The notes under the pieces were generated by a model. The model had not been told where the DNA came from and did no database searches. It saw only the letters and a program-made list of their open reading frames with translations. A DNA stretch of 64,000 bases from Cerrena zonata (lineage: Eukaryota > Basidiomycota > Agaricomycetes > Polyporales > Cerrenaceae): the NCBI GenBank assembly GCA_038087015.1, contig JASBNA010000005.1, forward strand, positions 620,001 through 684,000. Direction: 5' to 3'. Position 1 is the stretch's first letter, and each line of letters opens with the position of its first letter. Below are positions 1 to 12,017 of the stretch, piece after piece. The position numbers and the translations under genes were made by a program.

Positions 1-3000
1 GAGAGAGTGAAGAACCAGGTCTCTGACGGACAGAGAGAGGACTAAATGATGTCATTGGACTGATTGCTCTGTCTGATCTATCTGATCCTAGAGGAGTCAA
101 GAGAGGATTTGCACTTTGAGGTCCAGCGGAATTATCTTCCTCTGTCCATTGCAGATGAAGGATAATAGATTTGGTAGCACACTGTACACTTCGTGAGTGA
201 CTATCATATGGAGGTGGGTGCATATTCTTACGGTCATTTGTGTGCCCTTCGCAGCGAACCACTGCAACATATTGTCGGGAGCCTTACCGACGTGTAACAA
301 CTTAGCGCTGAGCACTGGATCACTTCCACCAAGCTCAGAAAGTTTGAACTGAGACACCATTTCTCTACGTTCTAGAAAAAGTCAGCGCAAGCATTACATA
401 CGAAAAGTGAGGTTTACTTACTGATAGAGAACACTCTGACGATTCCATCAATCGTAACACTGACCACTCGTTCACCTTCACTTGCGTCATTGGCAGCACC
501 AATAATCTGAACGCCGATGTTCACTGTCGTTTGTTGACCGAAGCGGACAATTTTGGTACCCGCCCTCCAGTCCCAACAGACGAGAGCTTTGTCTGCACCT
601 GCGGATACCAGATTTTTGGACGATAGGGCAACAGCACGTATTCCGTTGAGATGTCCGGCGAGTTGTTGAAGCGGGTTGAAGGTGAGGGATGAGAAAAGAT
701 GGACTCGTCTATACAAACGAAGACATCAGACACTATGCTCGGTGGGGTCAAATATCACCTACCCAACATCGTGGAATCCGACCACGAATACCTCTAAACT
801 AAAAGTAAGACTCGAATGTAATGGCAAGATAACAAGGACCACTTGCCCTCCGCAGTCAAGAAATCGACACAACTAACGGGTTTCTTGACTTGAAGACATT
901 TCTTCATTTCACCTGTCTCAATATCCCAGAACCTGATAGTTTCGTCGTAGGAGCCACTAATCAAGCGTTTTCCTATAAAATTGTCTGAGCTTCCACATCA
1001 TCGTACTTCGGCAAAAAAGGATATACCTCGAAGAAGTAGTGTGGTACAATAGCCAGTGTGTCCAGTCAAGAAACGGACACTTTGAGGTAGTGCGTTCTTG
1101 AAGTTGGACTCACGATGATGCAGAGACTTGTAAAGCGGTTCCCTATGGAGGAGAAAAACATCAGGTAAGGAGACTAGTAGAACAATTCGAGCAAGCCTTA
1201 CCATCCCTCTGGTTTAGCGGGGGCCTTGATGGGTATAGGATCGGTGGCCGTAATTCTCAAGCAGTGATATCTCCATAGTGCAGGCAAATGAACGATTTCT
1301 TGCCATTTCTTCGAGACCTAAATTGAGATAATTTTATTCAGTCTGAGGGAGGAATAGGAAGAAATAGATTTTATACCGGCTCGACAGCAAGGAGTTCCCT
1401 AACATTCAACAGTTTGAATATCTTGAACGCAAGATCCGGTGCGAGATTTCCGACAATGTCAAATGTACTCTTGGCATACTTTTCGAGAAGTAAAATCTGA
1501 AGACGAATATCTCCAGGCAGATAAGAGTCCAGGATGATACCGATCCTAACATTGCAAATTACTTCATATGAGAGGAAAGGTGTATGATAAGAGGATCTAA
1601 ACACTCACAGTCGCATCCTGTCATCTCTACTCATCCCCCGCACGGCCCTCCTCACTTCAGCCTCATTGAAACTTCTGAGTGCGGCAACTAGATCCACATC
1701 TCCAGCATCTCCGTCCTCGTCGTCACCTCTATAGCCACTCCAATAGCCTCGTTTCTTCTTCCCTCCACAAACGCAATATTCGACATCGCTCTGAGCTGGT
1801 GCTCCCTCTTCAGTAAGGCCGGAATTCTCCCGTAACATCCTAACCTCAGCCTGCAATGCATGTAGCTGAGCAGCCGATGATGCTTGGGCACGTTCCAAAA
1901 GCCGTTTGTAATGCAGCAGCTTGCGAAGATATATTGTACGGACCGTCAGGAGGGCGTTGTCCATATCAGGGTCGACTTCACCCTCTCCAAGCTCTGTCAT
2001 CAGCTCCATACTCATGTCGTCTCTATCCTCCCAGAGACCGCCATCCCACATACTCCCACCTTCCATCTCGCCACTTTCATCAGCTACTTCGTCTACCCGC
2101 ATCTTGAACCACTTCGCCGCTGGACTATCTGCAAGCAAAGCAGCTTTCTCGGCATTACCGCCTGCTCTGGGTGAAGTAAATACACCCGAGTTAGGTCGAG
2201 AGCCTGACTTTGAAGGAGTCGTCCCAACATGAGGAGAAGCCGAATGACGTTTCGTAGGAGTTCCCCGAGTGGATGGAGTGTGAACAGGTGGTTTAGATGT
2301 AGACTTGGACCTGGGTGTTACAGCTCCAGCCGGAGGTGAATTTTTGGACCTAGCTTTGGGATTGGGAGAGACAGGTTGATTAAGTATCGCGAGTGAGATA
2401 GCGGGTCCCAAGGTTCCCGGTGTTTGCGTTGAAGAAAGGTTGGCAGGAGATGGTGATGTGAGAGACGAAAGTCTAGGTCGCGGCGGAGAGGTCATGCTTG
2501 TGACACGCGACCTGGGAGTGTTTGGTACTTGTTTTCCGGAAGGTCCAGGTGCAGGACCAGACATCATAGAGACCGCCGGTGCCCGCACACTTCGTGTTGA
2601 AGCAGCTACAGACGGGGCAGGCCGTCTAGCGCCACCAGTAGTAGAAGGCGTTAAGACAGTCTTCTGTTTGACAATTGAGCGTGTACTGGTAGCATTCGAA
2701 GCACTGTCCGCTGTTGGTATATGCGTACTTGTGAACGACGATGGAGGTGCAGAGATGCGCCTGCTTCCACCTCCAGTAGGAAACACCTTCCCGTTCACAC
2801 CAGGTGTCGAGGGTGCGCTTTCCAAGCGAGGTGAGAGCCCGCTGGACATTCCACTTCCAGATGGCAGACTAGAACGTTTATTGGGCACGATAGTGGTAAG
2901 TCCACTGGCATCACTATTCAAGCTCGCATTGGAGTATGCACGTGCTTTGCCTCCAGGAGTACTGTTTGTTTCTTTATCTGCAGAAGAGCGAGAGTAGCGT

Positions 3001-3032
3001 GAAGGGGCTTCAGAGGGTGGTCGTCGTAGCAT
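1..3032 (-). CDS. F-box and WD40-repeat protein, 3' end beyond the window
   Basis: Probable substrate receptor of an SCF ubiquitin ligase. The first exon (3032-1609) encodes about 475 residues. Most are Ser/Pro/Thr-rich and disordered; near the end come a short acidic stretch and a coiled-coil-like segment ([12 protein letters not shown]). Intron 1 (1608-1546) joins MSRDDRMRL to [10 protein letters not shown]. The F-box follows as [19 protein letters not shown], then [18 protein letters not shown] across the intron 1376-1318. WD40 units then read [44 protein letters not shown] and [16 protein letters not shown] phase-0 intron near 232-181 leads into a Ser/Pro-rich tail still open at base 1, so the stop lies outside. 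I chose the start at 3032 because the [10 protein letters not shown] reading begins the compositionally uniform region; an upstream in-frame ATG at 3107 adds 25 unlikely residues. The family is clear, the orthologue is not: Pof1/Met30-like or Pof10-like are both possible. Confidence 0.85.
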
Positions 3033-4106
3033 TGAAAATGGGGAATGATAGAGTGAATGGTGGCCGTCGTCGACGGTGAAGACGAAGACGACGACGTGCA
3101 CGCCCAAGCAAGCGCTTTCAACGCCCTCAAGACACAGAGGCGCTGAAGCGTGGAATCATCGCACGTGATCGCGTTGTGTGAGGTTGTATGCGTTGTGTAG
3201 GAGTAAAAGAAAGGTTATTCGAGGAGGGAGTACAGCAGGTAAGTAAGATACTACATGTGTAAAGGTTTCGTATGAAATGACTTAGATGGGCCAATTTGCA
3301 AACGACCGATTAGAAGCACCAAGCACAAATGTTTCAGACATTCGCTAACTCCTACGCAATATATGTGTATATAGACGGTCAAATCCACCATTCATTGAGT
3401 ATTTCTCCGATAAAGACGGGCGGTCTTCATTTTCTCTGCAACTAGCTGAGCTTGGCTGAAGATCCTACTCACTTGCCTAAATTGTCAGAACACGATCAAT
3501 TACGTAACGGCTGAACCACTCTTCACATTCCAAAAATAGGGGAAAATATAATTATATTTACTACAGTATACCGACAATATTGTAAGGTAGCATACGATTT
3601 ATGTTGTTACAAATAATGTCTTATCTGTATCTCTACTATTATTATCTTGCTCCAGCTAGCATGGTATAATATAGCGATTGAATGCATTATTCCTGTGGGG
3701 AAACTAGACGCTTGTACCCTCCGACTCTCAATATTCGCTGGTAATGATTGTAAAGCCTTCTGTTGATCTAGAACAGTATTAGTGAGTGGATATTCATGTT
3801 TAGCTGATTATAGTTATATTCTTCTCATGACGATAGAATTCGGGTCGTGTTTGCCTACTCATTTCAACATTGTGTAGGATCTGTTTGTTCGGAACAAATA
3901 TGGCTCTGTACCTCTTGATATGGACTACTATGCACCTTCATTGCTTACCACAATCATTGACCGCCGCAAGCTCTGCAAGCTTCATTGCTTGACAAAATAC
4001 GAGCTTGCTCACATCTTCTAACCCAACAAGTTCGCCGAACTGTGCAGAATTCATCGAGATCGACCACGTCAACCTTGGCGGGTTCCCACAGACCTATGGC
4101 AGCAAG
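3033..4106. promoter_or_regulatory. Divergent intergenic region between the F-box/WD40 and Swr1 genes
   Basis: About 1.07 kb between two divergently transcribed genes, so it must hold both promoters. It is AT-rich around 3540-3700. I see no convincing open reading frame, RNA gene or repeat. An in-frame ATG at 4005 would extend Swr1 by 34 residues with no family resemblance, so I treat that stretch as 5' leader. Confidence 0.5.
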
Positions 4107-7100
4107 ATGACTACTCGAAACTCTACCTCACTGGCCTCTGGTTCACGTACGGTGGGCATGGCGAGAGGCGGGAAAGACAAAGGAAAGGGAAAGGCTGTGG
4201 ATGTTGAGGCGATACTGGGGAAAGAACGCGAGAGAATGGTTCATGAACGGCAGGAGGCGGTAACCCGTGTTTTGGATGAACATGATCATTTGGTGCGTCC
4301 ACCAATGTCATGGGTATATTGGCTACTAGAAACTCAACTGACATGCAGATTCGCGAAGCTTTTCATATGGAAAAGTTTGTTACCATGCTCGCATATGATC
4401 CAAAAGTACGTCGCGTTTCTCAAGAGGAGTGAACATAATTTACATCCTTCTCTAGGTAGCCAAAGAGGATACATCGGCCGTGTTCCAACAGGTATATAGT
4501 TTTCAATCTCAACGAAAATTTGACTCAACATTCCTACCAGTACAAAGCCCGGTTCGACTTGCTTGAACAAACTGCACCCACTGGCCCTTCTCGCAGCACT
4601 CGCAGTGCTCACACTGCTCGCCTTGGCTCCCTGAAGGCCGCTCCTACACCTGTGACTAGGAACCCCCGTCCTCCCAAAACAAATGCGGATGATAGCTCAT
4701 TCTGGTCCATTATGTCCGAAGCGAAGGCCCGCGACAAAGGCAAGACAAAATCAACTCATGACCGGGACGATGTTCAACCTGAGCCTGATTCCTCTCGCGC
4801 CACTTACGCTTCTGAAAGTATCAGTACGGCTCGACCCCTCACTGCTAGACCTCTCCGTAAACGCACCCACCTAGACAACTCTCAGCCATATTCTGGTCTA
4901 GGTGAACCGCCACCAATAAAGAAAAAACGCCAACTCGGTCCCTCTATCTCTTCACCCAACGTACCTCTACCTATCACCAAAAGGATGTCGGAAAAGAAGG
5001 TCAAATCCTCCATCGTGCAATCGCCCTCCGTCCGTCGAATCAAGTTGATCGTACGGCGTCCCGATCTGCGACTGACACATCCAGACCAGAAGTTACCATT
5101 ACCCTCATGTGGTGGCTCTCTGGATCAGGTCTTGCGCTCTTATACTGTTCTAGGACGACGAAGATGCTAGTGTTACCGAGCTGGAGGAATATGCAAAAGA
5201 ACGTGCCGTATTTCTGAACAAGGTGGCGTTACTACGAAGCAAGGTCGACTTCTGTACACCCCCGACGGAAAGCAGCGAGAGCCAGATCGCGTCGGCGGCG
5301 ACGTATGGGACCATGTATTGGAAGACATTGAAACACGAGCCCAGTCGCACACCACTACCCCACGCCAGGGCGCAGCACTAGTAGCAAACCGAATCAAGGC
5401 TTACTGGGAAAGTCAGGCAGCTAAGGAGGATAAGCTCAAGGCCCAGGAGGAGAAACGGCTCAGAGCACTCGCGAAGGCTACCATCAAGATGGTCGTCGCA
5501 AAATGGAAGGAGGCCGTTCTGCATATCCGAGAGGAAGAAAGACAGATGGTTTTGGAGGAAGAACGGAGACGAGGTCATGAACATCTCGATGACATCCTCA
5601 CTCGGTCCGGCCAAATCTTGGAAGCTCAGCAGGCAGAGTTGGGTAAGACAGAAATGACGTCCTCATCGCGAAGTCAGTCGAGTAGTCTTGTGACAACTCC
5701 TTTGCCTTGGACAACTTCACCAGATGGGTCAGACGATGAAGATTTGGGCGCGGACTCTGACAATAGTGATGCCACTCCTGATAGTGACGACGAAGAGGAT
5801 GTAGACACTGCAGGTCTTCTAGGTTCAACCCATAGCGCAAGCGTCACCCCAGCACCTGACGAAAGCACAAGCTCTCGTAACTCCCTCGCCCCGACCGACC
5901 CACGCTCTTCAAGGAGCGCAACGCCTAGTCACGGTAGTCTCGAGCTACTTATGTATCCTGAGGACACCGACGTGTCTTCCCCCATCGAACTAGAGCCTCT
6001 TTCCAAAAGATTTGTCCCTGACCCATTTACTGAACCCGAGGCCTTTGTCTTTACCCACAAACCTCTGCAACCTTTTGATCCTGATGTCGATATGGATGAA
6101 GTACAAGCAACACCTGTGTCTTCCACCAAAGAAGTATCATTTGCTGATGAACTATTCCATGAGTCTTCACCTCGCCAACCGTGGACGAGTCTGTAGGACC
6201 ATTGTTGCCTGGGCACGATGTATTGAACGATCAAGTGTCCCATTTACCAGCGGAGGACTCTGACGATGCACATGAGAACGAGGACGACGAACTCATCACA
6301 TCCATCCCTGCCTATCTTCTCCCGTACGCAGTTGCCCCAGTTGACTGGGACCCTCAACAAAAAGTGACGCCACCGTTACTTCTCCGTGGAACCTTACGAC
6401 CATATCAGCAAGCAGGACTTGAATGGCTAGCCAATATTCATGTCAATAACCTTAACGGTATCCTTGCTGATGAGATGGGCTTAGGGTAAGAGACATTTAC
6501 TTCTCATATCCAACCAAACTGACGTCTATTTAATCAGGAAAACTATACAGACCATTGCTTTACTTGCCCATCTCGCCTGTGATCGAGGTATATGGGGACC
6601 CCATCTAATCATCGTACCAACCAGTGTTCTTCTAAACTGGGAAATGGAGTTCAAGAAGTTCCTACCGGGGTTCAAGGTTCTCAGCTATCATGGGAATACT
6701 AAACGGCGAAAAGAACTTCGTCAGGGATGGAACAATAAGTATCAATTCAACGTTTGCGTTACGTCGTATGCGTTAGCCAGTCGGGATGCACACGTATTCA
6801 AACGCAAACCTTGGTACTACATGATCCTGGACGAAGCCCACATGATCAAGAACTTCAAGTCCCAGCGATGGAATACATTATTGATGTTCAGATCCTTCCG
6901 TCGGCTACTCCTTACAGGTACACCTCTACAGAACAATCTCACCGAACTTTGGGCTCTGCTCCAATTTCTCATGTCTGGGACAAATTTCGCGAATCTTAAA
7001 GAATTTGCGGATTGGTTTTCCAGTAGGTATATGATTACGTTCCCACTATTTAAGCTAATATATGATTTTAGATCCTTTGGAAAAGGCAATCGAGATGGGC

Positions 7101-9042
7101 ACGACACTCGATGACGAGAATCAACAACGAGTCTCGAAGCTACATACTGTACTGCGTCCTTATCTTCTACGAAGGCTGAAAAGGGATGTAGAGAAGGAGC
7201 TCCCTAGCAAGTTTGAGCACATTGTCATGTGTCCTCTTTCGAAGCGTCAACGTTTCCTCTACGACGAGTTCATGTCTAGGGCGGAGACCCGCCACGATCT
7301 TCAGTCTGGTGTATACCAGAAGATCGCCAACATTCTCATGCAACTGCGAAAAGTGGTCAACCACCCTGACTTATTCGAAGTCCGACCAATACGCACATCG
7401 CTTGCTATGGATCGGTCCGCCATAGCAGACTTCGAAATCAAAGAGCTTCTCGTTCGTCGAGATCTTCTGCGACAAGACCCGGAGGATCAAATCAACTTCG
7501 AGATGCTCGGACTACGTTTCATTGATCAACAGAATGTTTCTGAACTAGCAGCACTGGAGACTCGACGTCTGGATGCTACAAGACTCCTTCCGTACATTTC
7601 TGAGGACCTCGGTGATCCTCCTCCATACGACACCCGTACCATCGCTGGTTTTCGTAAAGTGCGAGAGTTCCAAGATCGAGCAGCTCTTATTGCTCGGTGG
7701 AACCAGATTGGGTACTTGAACCACCTACGTTGTAGACGAATACCTGTGGTTGGTCAAGAAATCATCTCGCTCGTTTCACAATGTGTTCGACCTCTATTGC
7801 CGTTGGAGGAGGTCGACATGGGGCGCGATCATATGGACATCGTCCAAGCCATCCCTAGAGCTATCAAGTCTTATTCTATCCGTGCAGCAGAGTTGGGTGG
7901 TGTAATTGACCGCTTCGGTTTTATAACCCCTGCAGCTGTGGCGCGAGACCTTGCACGGATTGTTCTTGTAGGCCACGAAGAGTTGGTACAGGACAAAGTC
8001 GGCGACATATACTTTGATCAATTGCTACATCGGAGCGCAGTGAAGCTTCAGATAGCATTCCCCGACCCTTCCTTGCTACAATATGATTGCGGCAAGCTTC
8101 AGAAACTCGCTGAGCTCTTGCGCGAACGCAGCGCCGGCGGTCATCGTGTTCTTATATTCACCCAGATGACTCGTATCCTCGACATCTTGGAGATCTTCCT
8201 CAACTTTCATGGTTATTTGTACCTACGTTTGGATGGTGCTACAAAGATCGAGGACCGACAGTATATCACTGAACGGTTTAACTCTGACTCGAGGGTTTTC
8301 TGCTTTATCTCGTCCTCTCGGTCTGGAGGTGTTGGTATCAAGTAAGTGCAATTACTTTAGGTTGTACTGGTTTACGTCAGGTATCTGACCATGATTGATT
8401 GTCTAGTTTGACAGGAGCAGATACCGTCATATTCTACGACAGCGACTTCAATCCTCAGATGGATCGACAATGCGAAGACAGGCAAGTGCATGGATACTTA
8501 GAAATCGAAATTTCTAATAACATCCCTTCTCCAGGGCACATCGAATTGGCCAAATCCGAGACGTCCACATCTATCGTTTCATCTCCCAACATACCGTAGA
8601 AGAAGCACTACTTCGTAAAGCCAATCAGAAACGTCACTTGGACAACGTCGTTATCCAACAAGGAGAATTCGATTGGCGATCACTGATGTCGAAGGACGAG
8701 AGTGCGTTGACGCGAGCACTCGGTGAATTCGAGGATGCCGAAGATGCCCACGCTGCAGCTCTGGCCGCTAGTGAGGAGGTTGCTATTGAGGGAGCGGATG
8801 AAGATGATTTTGAGTGGGAAGGAGGGGCTCAGCCGGTACCCGCTGACGATATAAGACCGTCTGTAGATATCGAGGAAGAGATCCCGCAGAGTCAGGAAGT
8901 TGAAGAGGATAGACAGGTGCTAAACGCAGAGGAAGGGGAAGAGATGGAGGAAGACGAGGAAGAGGAAGGTGGCACGACGGTTGAGTATATGCTTTCTTTT
9001 ATTCGGTCTGACATGGATTTCTTCAGTGAGTGGCGAATATAA
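4107..9042 (+). CDS. SWR1: Swr1-type INO80-family chromatin remodelling ATPase (frame problems in the N-terminal half)
   Basis: Catalytic subunit of the SWR1 complex, which by family knowledge exchanges H2A for H2A.Z in nucleosomes using ATP. Exons: 4107-4292, 4349-4405, 4456-4491, 4541-6485, 6538-7022, 7072-8341, 8407-8481 and 8535-9042, about 1,520 residues. The N-terminal part is basic and disordered. An HSA-like helical region ([15 protein letters not shown]... [15 protein letters not shown]) lies near 5390-5560 and is followed by a long acidic linker. The ATPase core shows motif I DEMGLGKTIQT, motif II DEAH, motif [11 protein letters not shown], a motif V region [20 protein letters not shown] and motif [17 protein letters not shown]. 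The protein ends FFSEWRI. The intron 8482-8534 has a GC donor. The reading is broken at 5129-5240 and again near 6134-6197 (see findings). Everything from the ATPase domain onward is clean, so I call a gene with local sequence or splicing problems rather than a dead copy. Confidence 0.88.
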
Positions 9043-9391
9043 TTTCTTCTCGTCCTCACATCTGCTCTAGAAGAATTCGTGTTTTATGTTGTACCTTAAT
9101 AGTAATTAGTGCTTTCTAGGCTCTAGCCATTGTTGCTCTCTGTATTGTCTTTTTTTTTGGCTTTACTGTACTGTGTTTTTCTTGCTTAGTCATATGCACT
9201 CGTACTATATGTCTTATCGACATGGTCAGTAAATTGTTTTTAATGATACTGTTTGGATACTCTTGACTTTATGTGTTGGCAGTACCGTCTTGGGTTTGGT
9301 GACGTCATCGTGCTATTTATGAAGATAATCCTGAAGTTTAACACCTACACACTGTTCGTGCAGCTAAGCCCATCCACTCTTCTATATATAC
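9043..9391. other. Intergenic spacer, Swr1 to acylphosphatase
   Basis: About 350 bp holding the Swr1 3' UTR and the acylphosphatase promoter. It is T-rich (poly-T near 9150). A TATATATA run at 9383-9390 sits directly before the acylphosphatase ATG and is too close to serve as its TATA box. No gene seen. Confidence 0.5.
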
Positions 9392-9801
9392 ATGTCCTTG
9401 CGATCGTTCCACTACTCTATCAACGGCGTCGTCCAAGGTGTCGGCTTCAGACAATTCCTGAAACGCAGAGCCGAAACATACGGTATCGTTGGTTGGACGC
9501 GGAACACCTCCGTAAGGACCCAGACATACTATATTACAATCAGTACTACATATTTTAGTGGACTGATCTTTTTTTTTGATGTAGACTGGTGATGTCGTCG
9601 GCGTTGCTGAAGGTCTGGTAGACGCGATGGAACGGTTGTAAGTATCCGTAAACTCGTGCATAGATTATTTACTGAGTTGTTTACAGTGAAAAGGCGTTGC
9701 ATACGGGACCTTCACATGCTACTGTCGTTGATGTCAAACTCTCGGAAGATAGAGAAGTGTCTACCCTGAAGTTTGACAAGTTCGAGATTCGACGAGGATA
9801 G
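9392..9801 (+). CDS. Acylphosphatase
   Basis: Small cytosolic enzyme that hydrolyses carboxyl-phosphate bonds of acyl phosphates. Exons 9392-9511, 9585-9637 and 9687-9801 give 95 residues, the usual size for the family. The signature is plain: residues 9-20 read SINGVVQGVGFR, containing the phosphate-binding loop and catalytic Arg. GWTRNTS follows, supplying the catalytic Asn. The C-terminal half contains HTGPSHATVVDVKL and ends FEIRRG, as expected for the alpha/beta sandwich. The introns are phase 0 (73 nt) and phase 2 (49 nt). The ATG at 9392 is the only reasonable start. Confidence 0.93.
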
Positions 9802-9994
9802 CCGCATTTGTCAAGTCGGATCCTTCACTCGATATATATAATATACCAACGATTCATGATACTAGGATTAGTGATGTCGATACAAAACATTAGAGTGTGT
9901 ACAAAGCCAAAAAAAAAATACAACCATTCTCCCAACTAGAAAATACACGCCGCCTGAACCAGCAAGCCAACAACTAAAACACAATAAACTCAAC

Positions 9995-10859
9995 TCATAA
10001 AGCCATCGTAAGCCCAATCATCGCCGGCCACAGAATAAACACCACCCTAAACTTCATCTTCTCCCAATCCAATCTCGTTCCCGTCCACGCCGCAGCAGCG
10101 CTATTCGCAAGACGTGTCGGCTTAGCTTCCACTTCGATGACAGTAGTCTGAGATCCTCCGGCGTAAGGACTGAATGACGTAGAAGGCCTGTTGGTGGCAG
10201 TAGGTTGTGGGGTCATGTATGTAGGCGCGAGGTGGCTGGTCATAATGGTATCTGGGAGAACGAAAGTGACGGCGGGGGTGTAGGGGACTGCGCCTGAGGG
10301 GATACTAAGGATGCTGGTGCTTGTCTCGGTGTTGCTAGATGTACGCGTGAGGAATTTACTGTTGTTTTTGTGGGTGGAGGTACCTTGCATGTTGGCCATC
10401 GTAAAGTCTGCTGTGTAGATTGTTTCGGAGGAGAAAACGAAACGAATGTGACTAGGTGGCTGTTGAGATACTTGGGTTGTACGGGTGACAAGAAGAGAGC
10501 CTCACTAGTCCGATCCATCTGATCCCCAGTTGGGGTCGACCTCAACTTTATAACTCTTGTCCTCAGGGTTGATGCCTTTTGCTAGAGTAGTAACGTGGGT
10601 CTGGTTGATTTGTCAGTATATTAAGAAGGCGGGCTCCTTCGATCCATACATGTTGTGAAGAGTAGAGCTCGATGTCCATCTTTCCCATCTTCGAAATCCG
10701 GGGTTCCCGCTGGTCATCGAGCCAAGTAATGTGTTCGGTCTGCCCGCCATTCCAGATAGTGCTTGCAACAGGCGAAGTTCCGTAGAGTCTAGCACAAGCA
10801 GAGGTAGCCCAGAAAGCGAGACAAGTAAGACCGAGAGTAATTGTTGGGAGGTTGAACAT
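9995..10859 (-). CDS. Secreted, probably GPI-anchored Ser/Thr-rich protein (Kre9/Knh1-like N-terminal domain)
   Basis: Exons 10859-10650, 10600-10506 and 10451-9995 give 253 residues. Residues 1-23 (FNLPTITLGLTCLAFWATSACA) form a signal peptide. The mature part starts RLYGTSPVASTIWNGGQTEHITW, the arrangement of fungal Ser/Thr-rich membrane-anchored proteins with a Kre9/Knh1-type beta-sandwich. That domain continues through the strand read FVFSSETIYTADF. A Ser/Thr/Pro-rich stretch follows, then a hydrophobic C-terminus (FRVVFILWPAMIGLTMAL) that fits a GPI-anchor signal. In Kre9 relatives the role is cell-wall beta-glucan organisation; that role is inference here. The third exon uses the acceptor at 10453-10452, because this is the one that keeps the frame. 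Confidence 0.8.
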
Positions 10860-12017
10860 GGCGGGCTGTCAGTGTTGTAAGCTACAAGAGTCGACACTAG
10901 TACAAGAACCAAAGATGTCGCCGTTATAATCTTGAGGAAGTAGACAAGCCAAGAGTTGCCAGCAGTACCTGTACTGCGTCCGATATGTTGTCGTTTACAG
11001 GTTGAGCGCAGGGACCCAGAGAAAATTAAAGAGAGACGACTATACAAGAAACAAGAGAGCAACCTGGGCGACATCAATATTCGAGGCGAATTTGATGGTA
11101 CCAAATTGGAAGCACTATTTTCCCACGAGTTCATCGTAAAATAGGCACTGCTATTGGTCGCAAGTTGAACTCCGTCTGAGCTTTCGTTGGGGCAACTCTA
11201 AACGTCTTCAAATTGAGGACTTTAGAGGAAGAACGTTCATCTTCAAAACGCCAAATTTTGCCGACAATCTTGATCGAGGAAAAGCCATGGATCCTCTAAT
11301 TTTGCTGTAATGTCCGTCAAGTCCGTGGGTTGATGACGTTGACCCAGGTTACGAACTCGTTATTTCTCAATCATACTGGATGACTACTTCGATGTTGTCG
11401 TGGTCTTGCGGCACCTTCAATCTCTCCTGTTTCAGACATACCCTGCTGAGTCAAAGAACGACTCCTTTGCTTGCATCATACGACCCAAATGCCTCTTCCC
11501 GCCACCCCAACGGTCAACTGACTGTGGCGTTGAGGAGCGTCTAGGCGGAACAACCAAACTAGCGTGCGTTGGCCTAGAAAGTGAACCAAAAGAGGATGGA
11601 CCATCGCCCGCCTGACGTCGCTGTGCTCATCAGTTCCGCTTCTAGGTTGCACCATGTCATGCGGTCTCATGCGTCGTAACTTGGGGAAGTCCCAAAAAGC
11701 GTGCGACGATCTCGGATCTGTATGAGCCTGTGAGAACTCCCCCGCAAACACTAGATTATACATGCTCTTTCTCATTTTTGCAGGATCGGCATTTTAGTCA
11801 CCCGACTCTCCTTATAACCCTCGCGCTGGCTCCTCTGACAGGCTTGCTCTTTTCCCGTCTTGACCACATCCGAAGTACGTCCAAAACTAACTTTCGATTC
11901 ACGCCGTGATGCTGATCGTGTCGTGTTTCGCGTAGTAAAGGAAGCAGCCGCGACATTCAGTGGACCCTGATTTTCAAGAACTTTTTTTGAAGTACAGTTC
12001 ACGTGGGCTCCTACGTC
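10860..12017. other. Intergenic region without recognisable gene
   Basis: About 1.16 kb between divergent genes. Several ORFs of 70-170 codons occur on both strands but resemble no family, have no supporting splice structure and overlap each other. The stretch must contain both promoters. I saw no clear repeat or mobile-element end. Confidence 0.45.

Noticed and set aside
2440..2997. 185-codon plus-strand ORF
   Set aside because: Antisense shadow of the first exon of the F-box/WD40 gene; composition mirrors the Ser/Pro-rich coding strand.
9383..9390. TATATATA as a TATA box for the acylphosphatase gene
   Set aside because: It ends one base before the ATG, too close for transcription initiation; treated as an AT run in the leader.
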